From Boswellia sacra (Eukaryota > Streptophyta > Magnoliopsida > Sapindales > Burseraceae), in the NCBI GenBank assembly GCA_013180625.2, contig SNVD02007100.1, positions 1 to 64,000 of the forward strand: DNA of 64,000 nt. Reading direction: 5' to 3'. Made by a program: the position numbers and the translations under genes. The notes beneath the pieces were generated by a model, which did not search any database, was not told where the DNA came from, and worked only from the letters and a program-made list of their open reading frames with translations. This document shows positions 55,912-64,000 of the stretch, piece after piece (position 1 is the stretch's first letter; each line of letters opens with the position of its first letter).

Positions 55912-57290
55912 GCTTACCCCCTACTTTGAAGAGATTTGTGAGACAAAAGTCGAGAAAGTATTCTTAATCTATCTTTCTTTCTTTCTTCTCATCATCTTCG
56001 TCTTCGTCCTCCTTCTTTCAAACTTTCTCACCGCTCCTTTCCATTCGTGCAAAGCGTATGTCCATTCAGGGACTAATGTGCCCACTTATTGGTGAACGTA
56101 CCTATCTAAGGCGAATGTGACCATTCAAGGGCTAAGGTGCCTATCCAAGGGCAAACTTGCCTGTCTAAGGCGAGCCTGCCCATTCAAGGGCGAATATGCC
56201 CATCTAAGGGCGAGTATGCCCATCTAAGGGCGGAGGTGCCCATTTAAGGGCTAGAAAGTATCCTTATGATACTTATAATAAAATACCCTTTAGTGCACCT
56301 ACTTCTTAGGGTTTTTAACATCTTCAGTGCACCTACTTCTTAGGGTTTGGTAACACTCTTTAGTGCGCTTATTCTAAAGGCTTCAAACACTCTTAAGTGC
56401 ACCTACTTCTTACGGTTTTCAACACTCTTAAGTACAACTCTTCTTAGGGCTTGTGCCTATTCTAAAGGCTTAAAACACTCTTAAGTTCACCTACTTCCTA
56501 GGGTTTTTAACACTCTTCAATGTGCCTCTTCTTAGGGCTTGTGCCTGTTCTAAGGGCTTAAAATAGTCTTAAATGCACCTACTTCTTAGGATTTCCTTCT
56601 AATGCATGCCTATCAGGAAAACTTCTATCATGCACTGTTTTACGGTCTTTAGACCTTTTATTCTTCGTGCCTTTTGGTAAGTATTCTTCATTTTTTTATC
56701 TCTTTAGACTTTGTATTCACTAGGTTTCATGCCCCTCTTCTAAGGATACCTTATGCTTCTTCTAGTCTTTGAATTCATTGGGTTTCATGCCTCTCTTTTG
56801 AGTACTCTTGCTTCTATTCTCTATCTCTTCTGGTCCACTTGGGAAATCTCTTAAGTTCTAACATCCTTCATTCTTGCATGCATCATGCTCTTTATTAGGT
56901 CTCATTGAGACTATCATGCTGTTTCTGTTGGGTCTCATCAAGACTATCTTGCACATCGTGTTGCTTCATTTGGGTCTCATCGAGACTAACTTGTACATCA
57001 TACTACTTCTCTTAGATCTCATCAAGATTGTCTTGCACATCGTGCTTCTTCTATTGGGGATCATCGAGACTATCCTACACATCGTGCTGCTTTTGTTGGG
57101 TCTCATCGAGATTGACTTACATATCGTGCTACTTCTATGGGATCTCATCAAGACTGTCTTGCACATCATTCTGCTTCTATTGGATCTCATTGAGACTAAC
57201 TTGCACATCATGTTGCTACTACTAAATCCCCTTGAGGTGTTGAACCCATTTCCTTTACAGGTACCCTCAATATTTCATACTACATTGTAA
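55912..57290. repeat. Gyp-5 polypurine tract and 3' non-coding minisatellites
   Basis: The polypurine tract is at 55912-55925. 56045-56245 holds the 19-20 bp 'cccatctaagggcgag' field. 56275-56600 holds the 'acttcttagggttt..aacactcttaagtgca' field. 56885-57235 holds a 42-bp repeat ('tctcatcgagactaacttgc'), seven full units and partial ends. The last makes a 138-codon open frame of 14-residue repeats only because 42 is divisible by three. Confidence 0.85.
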
Positions 57291-57426
57291 TTTTACTCAA
57301 TTACTTCTGGATTGTATACCATTCTGAATTATTCTTCCTGCAAGAAAATGTTTGATGTTTCATATATGCATGATGTCTATCCTAATAATCTTTTCTAACT
57401 ATAAGCTTCTTGCTTGGACTAGACAG

Positions 57427-57534
57427 GTCACCAACAAATCGAGCGTCAAGAGCAAGAGGTTGAGCATCTTCAGGCTCAGGTTAGTATTTCTCCAATTGAT
57501 GTTGGTGATGATGAGCGAGGACTGTTGTCATCAG
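57427..57534 (+). pseudogene. Gyp-5 PMD coiled-coil exon (sole remnant of the PMD gene)
   Basis: An AG at 57425-57426 is preceded by the conserved intron 'tatccta..aatcttttctaacta'. The exon reads 'TNKSSVKSK' in one frame and 'HQQIERQEQEVEHLQAQ' in the homologous one. The terminal TGA of Gyp-3 is CGA here. The rest of the PMD gene is absent. Confidence 0.65.
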
Positions 57535-57597
57535 TCTTCTGTTTTTTCCTTCTACTTCTCCTCATGCCTTCCAATGCCACTTCTCGCATTTTCTAAC

Positions 57598-58630
57598 ATG
57601 TTTAAGGCCATTCTCAAATGCCTTTCAGCCTCTCTTGAAACTTCTAAAGGACGATGATTAGAAATGACTCGAATCTAGCAGACTCTACAATCTGAAATCC
57701 TTTCAACATGTGAAGCTTGACGTTCCTTTTCTTAAGGAATGCATAACCTTCTAGGATCCTCAGGATCATGTCTTTCGCTTCAATAGGCAAGAGCTTTGCC
57801 CCCTATATGAGGGATTCTCCACCATATTTAGTTGTCATTCGTCTAGTTTTGGGAGCATCATTCTACCTATTATCGAGACACCATTGATGTCTAATCTTGC
57901 CAACTTCTTCAAGTTTCTGATTTTTACTATGGGTATTCGCACCACAGGCGGTAAGGTGACATTATCTATCATTATCCCTTTACTTGAGATGATGGATAAG
58001 ACCTCATTCGATTGGCTTTGCCTTCTTCATTTTTGCCTTCTTGCATAGTTTTTGCTGGTCTTATCAGACAATCTCAGAGATCTTCATCTTGTGACTATTA
58101 TTCCTCAAATGGGCCCCAGTTTCACAGCAGTTCCCCTAATTCTGGTTGAGACAGTGATTGGATTGGATCATGTTAGGATGGATCCAAGTTAGAGATTCTG
58201 TGGTAGTTTTCTACTTCAGGTATTTTTCTTCTTAACCCTAAATTTTGCCTAAGTCTTCTTTCAGGTTTTTGCCCTAGCAAATTCAATCATTTTTCATTTC
58301 TTTCTTTTTTTTAATGCTTTAATTTTTGCCTAAGCTACCCTCTTCGGGTTTTCAACTTAACGAGCTTGCCCTAACTTTTGCCTTAGCCGCCCTTTCTGCG
58401 TTTTCAACTCAGCAGGCTTTTTCTTCTTTTCTTTCATGCCCTAACTTTTGCCTAAGCTGTCCTTTCGGGTTTTCAGCTTAGCAAGCTTGCCTTAATTTTT
58501 ACCTAAGCTACCTTTTCAGGTTTTCGACTTAGCAGGCTCTTTTTTTTTCTTATTTTTCTTTGTTTCCTTTTCTCATATTTGGTTACAAAAGAGGCTATCT
58601 ATTCTAGCACCATTTCTTAGACTTCCTTTG
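57598..58630 (+). pseudogene. Gyp-5 antisense gene 2 (broken)
   Basis: It starts MFKAILKCLSASLETSKGR. Homology continues through 'VKLDVPFLKE', 'LCPLYEGFSTIF', 'LANFFKFLIFTMGIRT' and 'DLHLVTIIPQMGPSF', to a CAG|GT donor at 58219/58220. The intron (58220 to about 58600) has three to four 50-75 bp units around 'ccctaacttttgcctaagc' and 'gggttttcaacttagcagg'. Exon 2 begins near 58601 with 'YLFWHHF' and breaks off about 58630. Frames are broken. Confidence 0.7.
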
Positions 58631-60250
58631 AGATGATTGAGATAATATCTGCCATGATTTCCAAAATGATTAGCGCAATTCTTTGCCCCTTTATTTCATT
58701 TCTTACTCAAGATGATTGGACAACCTTTTGTCCCTTACTTCTTTTCATTTCTAAAGATGGATAGGTAATTCTTTACTCCCTTGTATGAAGAGTTTAGTAT
58801 CATCTTGGAGAATTTGTTCATTCAACTTCAAAGGCATTATTCCTCTTTCTTTGTAGACATCCATACTAGACAAAATGGCTAACTTTTGCCATAAGTCGTG
58901 CTTCTTCACCATCGGTGGCAAAGTTGCTTCTTTGATACCCTTGCTGGGAACTGTTGGCAGATTTTCTTCATGTTTTCAATGTACCCAATATCCTCCAATA
59001 ACAAGTTGAAATGCTAAATGTGAGTTGTGTATCAATTTGATTTACATTCAAGTTGCTCGAGGATTTCTCAAATTCAGTAGCTCAATGGTAATGCATTGAC
59101 ATCGTGATTATTCATAATTTTGACTCTATGCCAAAATTATTTCATTTAAAATTCTTTGTGTGTGTGTGTAGCCAATCATACTTCACTTATGAAAATCGGA
59201 TAGATTTATACAAATAGAAACTAGTGATCAATCTCTAGATATAGAAGGACTATGATAAGCCTTGCTTTTCACACCACTCTCCACTAATGTAGGCTCATTA
59301 CAATATCAAGGATCATTAGGGCTTTATCAAGCTTGTAATGATAGGCTAGGGTCAAGGTATGATAAAGGAGACTATAAGATTATCTCACCCATAATCAGAC
59401 TACCATTCTAGGTTTTAATTGAGAGTATCAACTTCTTCCATTTATATCCCCAAACTTTGAGTTTTCACCCACCATGTTTGCGTTGCTTTTGATTTTGAGT
59501 GGCTGCACCCCTACACTTTGCGCGTAATGGGATTAGCACTCTTTTTTTTCTTTTTCTTTCTTTTTCTTTTTTCTTCTTTTTTTTTTCATTTTCTCTCTCT
59601 TTTTTTTTTCCTTTCTTTTTCTTTTTCTGTTTTTTATTTTTTTTTCCTTCTCCAAGCTGAAAGTTACACAAAAACTTGTCAACTTCTTTACATTCTCCCA
59701 TAAGCATGGTTCTCAATGCTCTTTTCTATAATGTTCATATGTTATGAGCGAAGGGTACTATGTAAGGAAAATTTTTCTAGTGTTTATGATTTGACAAAGA
59801 AAAGGCTTGATTTGACTCAATAGGGTATACTAATGATGATGAAGTAAGCATAGGTGGGCTTGAAAGGCTCAATCGATCCAAAGAAGGCCTAAATCACTTC
59901 CTTTATATTGTGAAGCCTAGAATTTCACCTCGAGTGGTGATCAAATAGGTTCTAGAGTCTTGTGAGATCTTAACGCCAAGCTTTATTCATGTAAAGTTTC
60001 TCAAAGTGATATAAAGTTCCATATTCACGGCTATTATGCTCAAATGATTAAAGAATCAAGAATGAAACTCATATAGGAAAAAGAGTCGGGCATGCAAACA
60101 ACACAATCTCATGTATTATCAAAAATCTATTTCCAATGAGTATCATGATTTTATCAATGATCATCAAAAAAGTACACAACTCTTTATCATTCTTAAGACA
60201 AAGTATCTCAAAACATCATTATTCTCTCTCTAAATTAGGAATACACGTAT
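58631..60250. other. Unassigned Gyp-5 segment, includes a second gene 2 fragment
   Basis: 58770-58990 carries a further gene 2 piece on the plus strand ('YEEFSIIL', 'FFTIGGKVASLIPLLGTVGR'). 59155-59172 is a short GT repeat, and 59540-59655 a pyrimidine tract. The remainder shows no reading frame, terminal repeat or match within the window. It lies where pol would be and replaces it. Confidence 0.5.
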
Positions 60251-60285
60251 ACATCATCATTGTCCGACCTGCTGGATAGGTCATA

Positions 60286-61137
60286 CTATTCTTGAGTTCT
60301 GTTGTTGCTTCTCCTATGCCTAGCCTCCAAACATTCTATTTGAATGCTCAAGTCATGCAAATCTTCAAATGTTTTGATAGGGAAACCTACCAATCTATCA
60401 CTGATAAAAGCATGGGCTCCATTGATCACCGTCCGGACCTGGTCCATCTCTGTGGGCCTTGTGGTCATCTTGGCAGCTTTGGCCTTTCAACGAACTAAGT
60501 ACTTCAAAAAAAGTGTCGCTAGGCTTTTGTCTTATCGTCTCCAAATCCCTCAACATTACCCCCAATTGGGAATTGTGGCGGTATTATTCCACAAACTGTT
60601 GAGAAAGTTCCTCCCAATATTCTCGAACTCTCTTTGGGAGATCGTGATACCATGCTACCACATCATCTTCTAAGGATAGCATTAAGTATTTCAAAATGTT
60701 CTCCTTCATCAAAGGAGTAGTAGCCATGATGGCTGCATACTACCTTAAATGTGTTTTGGGATTCCCCTCTCCTTTGAACTTAGGCAAATCTGGTAGATAA
60801 AACTTTGGAGGCAACTCTTGGTCCCCCATAAGCAAAATGTCGTCTTGGCTTCGACCCCTTTCAGTCCCTTCTTCTTCAAAAGAGATTAGACTTTTTTCAT
60901 GTTCTCAGCCAATTGCTTGACCAATTTAGGTTCTTCATGGTTGATCGGGCTCTTCCCCTTATTTCTGCTTTGGCTAGTTTCACCATCACCATCACCATTA
61001 CTCTCGGGTAGAGATTGGTTCATGCGGTTAGGCCTATTTCGTAAAGCTTCAACGAGTTAGGCAACTTGCTATTGAAGCGCGATGATGTCAGCCCTCACTT
61101 GAGCCATTTCAGCATTATTGTTATTTGGTGCAGCCAT
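60286..61137 (-). pseudogene. Gyp-5 gag (N-terminal two thirds)
   Basis: ATG at 61137-61135 opens MAAPNNNNAEMAQVRADI, then 'LVEALRNRPNRMNQSLPES' and 'GKSPINHEEPKLVKQLAENM'. Further on come 'YFKMLSLEDDVVAWYHD', 'EYWEELSQQFVE' and the last part (60286-60468) 'AFISDRLVGFPIKTFEDLHD' and 'IQIECLEARHRRSNNRTQ'. The zinc knuckle part is missing. Frame changes and stops are present. This is the most complete N terminus in the window and defines the gag start. Confidence 0.82.
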
Positions 61138-61937
61138 CTCGTCAATTGATTCTTCTTGCCTTGTCAAATGACCACCTAGTCTAACCCAAGCTATGATGCC
61201 CACAAAACAAAGGTGTTAACGTCATGCATGCATGCATGTATGCATGATATGATGCATGCTCATACAAGGGCATAGATACACTTTCAGTCTTCCAATCTTA
61301 TTCCTCCCATACATGTGAGGTTGAGTCTCTTTTCTTAGGATTTTAGGCTTCATTCCCAAGACATCATCATGGGATATGGGAATGCGAGATTCTCTCTCTA
61401 ATTCTAACATTCATGTTGATGTTGAATTCTTCATGATTATCATAACATGGTTTTCAAAACGTCATGATAACCCTAACTCATGGCACATGTTCCCATTTTT
61501 GTTCTTATGGGTGACTTGACATGTGGCATTTGTTCATGGTTTCATAAGATTCGAGTTAATGTTATTCTAATCATAGGAAATTTCACATCCATAAACATGC
61601 ATTTCAACATGGGTTTTGGATATTCATCCTATTGAAACTTTCTAAAGTCATCTACATGGGCTTGAGTCTCAAGGGTCCAACGGTCTGGGTTCCTTCGAGC
61701 AAGAGATGTCCCTTAGGCCGGTCTCTTTTTATACCAACTCAATGGTACATGCTCAAAAATGGTGATACCAATATAAGTCGTCTAAGGGTCGAATGGAGCC
61801 CAAGACTTCTCATGGCAATGCCACACGACTAGTTTTAGGCAGTTCCTGCTTATTGTGTGCAAAAGTGTAGTGATGCAAGGACTCATTACATCAACACGAG
61901 TAGGATTTGGTATTCCCATCAGAATCAACTTCTCTTA
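61138..61937 (-). other. Gyp-5 leader
   Basis: Shared with Gyp-1 (14610-15331) and in part with Gyp-3. Contains an alternating ATGC stretch at 61223-61260 ('catgcatgcatgcatgtatg'). It has an intact empty site for the Gyp-1 solo LTR at about 61870. No gene. Confidence 0.85.
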
Positions 61938-61955
61938 TCCCTAGTGGAGTCGCCA
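61938..61955 (-). other. Gyp-5 primer-binding site (tRNA-Arg-like)
   Basis: The plus strand reads TCCCTAGTGGAGTCGCCA, one base before the LTR. The acceptor-stem part GGAGTCGCCA is shared with Gyp-3. Confidence 0.8.
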
Positions 61956-61956
61956 A

Positions 61957-63860
61957 TGTGAGCAGGGCTTTCATCCCACCAGAGCGTTTACGACCACGAC
62001 ACTGTGTCAAAGCCTCTTTTGAGACTTAAGGAAACACAAATGAGCTATGGGCATGTATGGAGAAAGGAGTCGCCACCCAATTATTCAATTGGGAATGAAT
62101 GGGAGTAATCTGATCCCTTGCTTCAAGACCTAAACTACCCTCATCCCTTCAGACATGGGTTCAGGAAGTTAGATATGAGTCTTTCAACCCGCTCAGATGT
62201 GAATCCGTTCTCCACTTGGGAAATACCAAATTAGAATAGCTCACATTGTTACTTAGTCCGCTTAAGTGGTTGATTTTATACACATATTCTTATTTTTATC
62301 TTCGTTAAACATATGAGGTGATTGTTCAATCAATGGCAATCGTATATTCATACATAGAAAGAGGGAGGAGAAAAGATTATATTTCCATCAAACATGGGGG
62401 AGGGGAACGAGGATTACATCATTTTTATTCTTCAATAAAATAAAATATTCATCCATAATATCAAATACAAGTGATGAATTCCTCACCACCATACATGAGT
62501 TTATTCAACGTCTATTGAATCTCTATTCATACATTAAATCATTCATTCCTAGTGATGGTCCCTCACCATCAATGTGAGTCCATCACCACTTCATGGCATT
62601 CATACAATTACCCTTCTATCATAATTCATGCATTAATGGACAAATTATAAATCATACAAAGCCATAATCTAATATCATGGCATTCTACCCTAGATTTTAT
62701 CATGGCAATTCTACCTATTGCATTCTAGCATTATTCATATCAATTCAGGTATCATCATGGCATTTCTAACCTAAAATATAGCTTCTGTGGTATATTCTAA
62801 CTTAATTCATGGCATCCATGGCATGTTCTAACCTAATTCAAACAATCACCAATCATAGCATTCAAGGGCAAAATGGTAATTCTACCTATTCTATGCTATT
62901 TCCTAGCATTTATCAAAGCAAGTAAGTTTTCCTAGCATGATTCTAAGCATGTGCTTCTGAGTATTCGCGAAGAAATTAAATTCCTAAGCATGTTTCTAAA
63001 TAAAGAAATGAAAGATGACTTACCTTGACAAGCATTTCCACCTTGCAAAACACATTGGGTTAGCACAATTCATAATAACCCTAATCATGCTCCTAAGCAT
63101 AAAATAAAATCTAAACATGTTTTTTCTAAGCAAGAAAAATAAAAGAGAATGGGAGGGAAGAGGGAAAAGGGAGGAGAGAATTCTACTTTCAAGATGTACC
63201 CTTTCTGGGTTTAGAGCAATCGAACGCCTAAAAAAAAATTGGAAAAGACTTCTCAAATTATTGAGCATATCTTCAAAAGGGAGAAAGAGATTATTATTTT
63301 CGACAATTAGTGTGACTTGCAAAGAGGAGGGAGTAGGGTTTATATAAGAGAGGGGTGCAAACGAAAAAGGAAATTTTATAAGCAAATTTTCGAAAACAAA
63401 CCAATAAAGGCCGGTGACCATCTTTAGACAGCCCGGCGGCCATTTGATGGTCGGTCGACCATTGGCCAATAGTCGAGCAGCGATCAGATGGTTGGGCCGC
63501 TGTCTAATGGCTGGCTGACTAATTTCCTTTCGACCCCTTCCTTTTTTATCATCTTTCAATGCAATCCCATCGAACCTTTGCTCCTTCGATCGCACATAAC
63601 TTTTGGAATTCAATCTTAATTTGCAATCCAAAAATTTCTATGAAAACTAGACATCTGTTGTTCACAACGGTATATGACTCATCAATAGATTCCTCTCAAA
63701 TTAATTTTTGTGATTTTTCAAAGTCATGCGTTAGTTTTTCAGACTTTTCACCAACTTGTTTTCACCCCTCTTTTCTTAACTCTCAAGGGCATTTTGATCA
63801 TTTTTTTCCTCAACATTCATCTTAATTTCATTCTTGAGACTCAAAAATCTAGCATTTATA
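61957..63860 (-). mobile_element. Gyp-5 5' LTR (1904 bp)
   Basis: The plus strand runs from TGTGAGCAGGGC to AGCATTTATA. TATA word at about 63339-63347, module at 63410-63525 ('ggccatttgatggtcggtcg', 'ggccaatagtcgagcag'). It matches the 3' LTR throughout. ORFs such as 63020-63631 (minus) are chance frames inside the LTR. Confidence 0.92.
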
Positions 63861-64000
63861 TGTGCTCTGCTCTATTTTCATCTACTTGAGCCAACATCGC
63901 CCCTATAGCTTCTTTTTCTAATACCAGATATAGGATCAGACACCTCCCCGGTCTTGGCTATCTTCTCACGAGCAGGTTTGTCAAGTATTCTTTTATCTTC
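63861..64000 (-). pseudogene. Gyp-4 RNase H region (first part, right of Gyp-5)
   Basis: The minus strand reads AIGAMLAQVDENRAEH, the start of RNase H. Joined to 54005, it gives 'NRAEH' followed by 'VVYDLSKK', the expected continuation. Confidence 0.85.

Larger units (their letters stand above)
54006..63860 (-). mobile_element. Gyp-5: complete non-autonomous LTR element (9855 bp) with gag only
   Basis: Minus order: 5' LTR 61957-63860, primer site 61938-61955, leader, gag (61137-60286), an unassigned segment, antisense gene 2 (57598-58630 plus a further fragment) and the coiled-coil exon of the PMD gene, 3' repeats, polypurine tract (55912-55925), 3' LTR 54006-55911. Flanks CATGC (54001-54005) and TGTGC (63861-63865) are a target duplication with two transitions, supported by the host frame joining perfectly. 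No protease, RT, RNase H, integrase or PMD core. Confidence 0.9.
45755..64000 (-). mobile_element. Gyp-4: broken Tat-like gypsy element (minus), interrupted twice
   Basis: Minus order: RNase H start (64000-63861), [Gyp-5 insertion], RNase H and integrase (54005-51949), antisense gene 2 (50842-51730, plus), antisense PMD gene (46124-50290, plus, split by a solo LTR). The 5' part lies beyond the right edge. The left end abuts the LTR of Gyp-2 without its own LTR or polypurine tract. It is a more diverged lineage than Gyp-1, 2, 3 and 5. The RNase H frame joins perfectly across Gyp-5. Confidence 0.8.

Noticed and set aside
56045..57235. CRISPR-like repeats
   Set aside because: Units are contiguous and degenerate, without unique spacers, and the sequence is plant.
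56874..57290. 138-codon frame that looks like a repeated membrane protein
   Set aside because: It is the 42-bp minisatellite read in one frame. The Leu/Ile repeat follows the period, and other frames are open as well.
63020..63631. 203-codon minus-strand frame near the right end
   Set aside because: It lies inside the Gyp-5 LTR, is interrupted in the sister LTRs at 24644, 32692 and 54006, and covers the LTR promoter.
1..64000. tRNA and rRNA genes
   Set aside because: The only tRNA-like words are the short primer-binding sites. No cloverleaf or rRNA core sequence was seen.

Overview
This window looks like plant nuclear heterochromatin. It is about 65% A+T and made almost entirely of nested, decayed transposable elements. 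I found no intact low-copy host gene, no rRNA or tRNA gene and no CRISPR array. The evidence for an angiosperm is: Ty3/gypsy elements primed by tRNA-Arg-like and tRNA-Asp-like sites, a Ty1/copia element primed by an initiator-Met-like site, a CACTA transposon carrying pieces of a plant LON2-like gene, and plant mobile domain (PMD) genes. Every coding region seen carries stops or frameshifts.

Layout. (1) 1-1500: 5' LTR and primer site of an Athila/Tat-type element running left out of the window. (2) 1501-4497: an LTR of the main Tat-like family ('Gyp'), split by a MULE-type element with a 9-bp target duplication that itself holds a hAT-like MITE. (3) 4498-11880: a Ty1/copia element (minus strand) with one truncated LTR. 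(4) 11881-16783: Gyp-1 (minus), whose leader is split by a solo LTR at 15332-16755. (5) 16784-45754: Gyp-2 (plus), with an in-frame triplication of its protease region. It is interrupted by the complete element Gyp-3 (24644-34614), an LTR fragment (35313-35905) and a CACTA element (39004-42760). (6) 45755-64000: Gyp-4 (minus), interrupted by a solo LTR (48337-49876) and by the complete element Gyp-5 (54006-63860).

How the parts work together. The ancestral Gyp element can be pieced together from five broken copies: LTR, tRNA-Arg primer site, leader, gag, protease/G-patch, RT, RNase H, integrase. Then, on the opposite strand between integrase and polypurine tract, come two genes: a multi-exon PMD gene, and a second gene that looks like a plant DUF7745-type protein. 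Gyp-3 is a non-autonomous derivative. It keeps LTRs, primer site, leader and polypurine tract, has lost gag-pol completely, and keeps both antisense genes with their GT-AG introns. Introns lying antisense to the genomic RNA would survive reverse transcription. Gyp-5 is another derivative that keeps gag but no pol.

The most unusual signals are: the antisense two-gene cassette; a GC-richer promoter module that seems to be shared between the LTR and the antisense-gene promoters, in different versions in different lineages; the protease triplication; and the CACTA element that fuses LON2-like and bromodomain-gene exons. Several insertions are proved by perfect target-site duplications and by empty sites in sister copies inside this same window.
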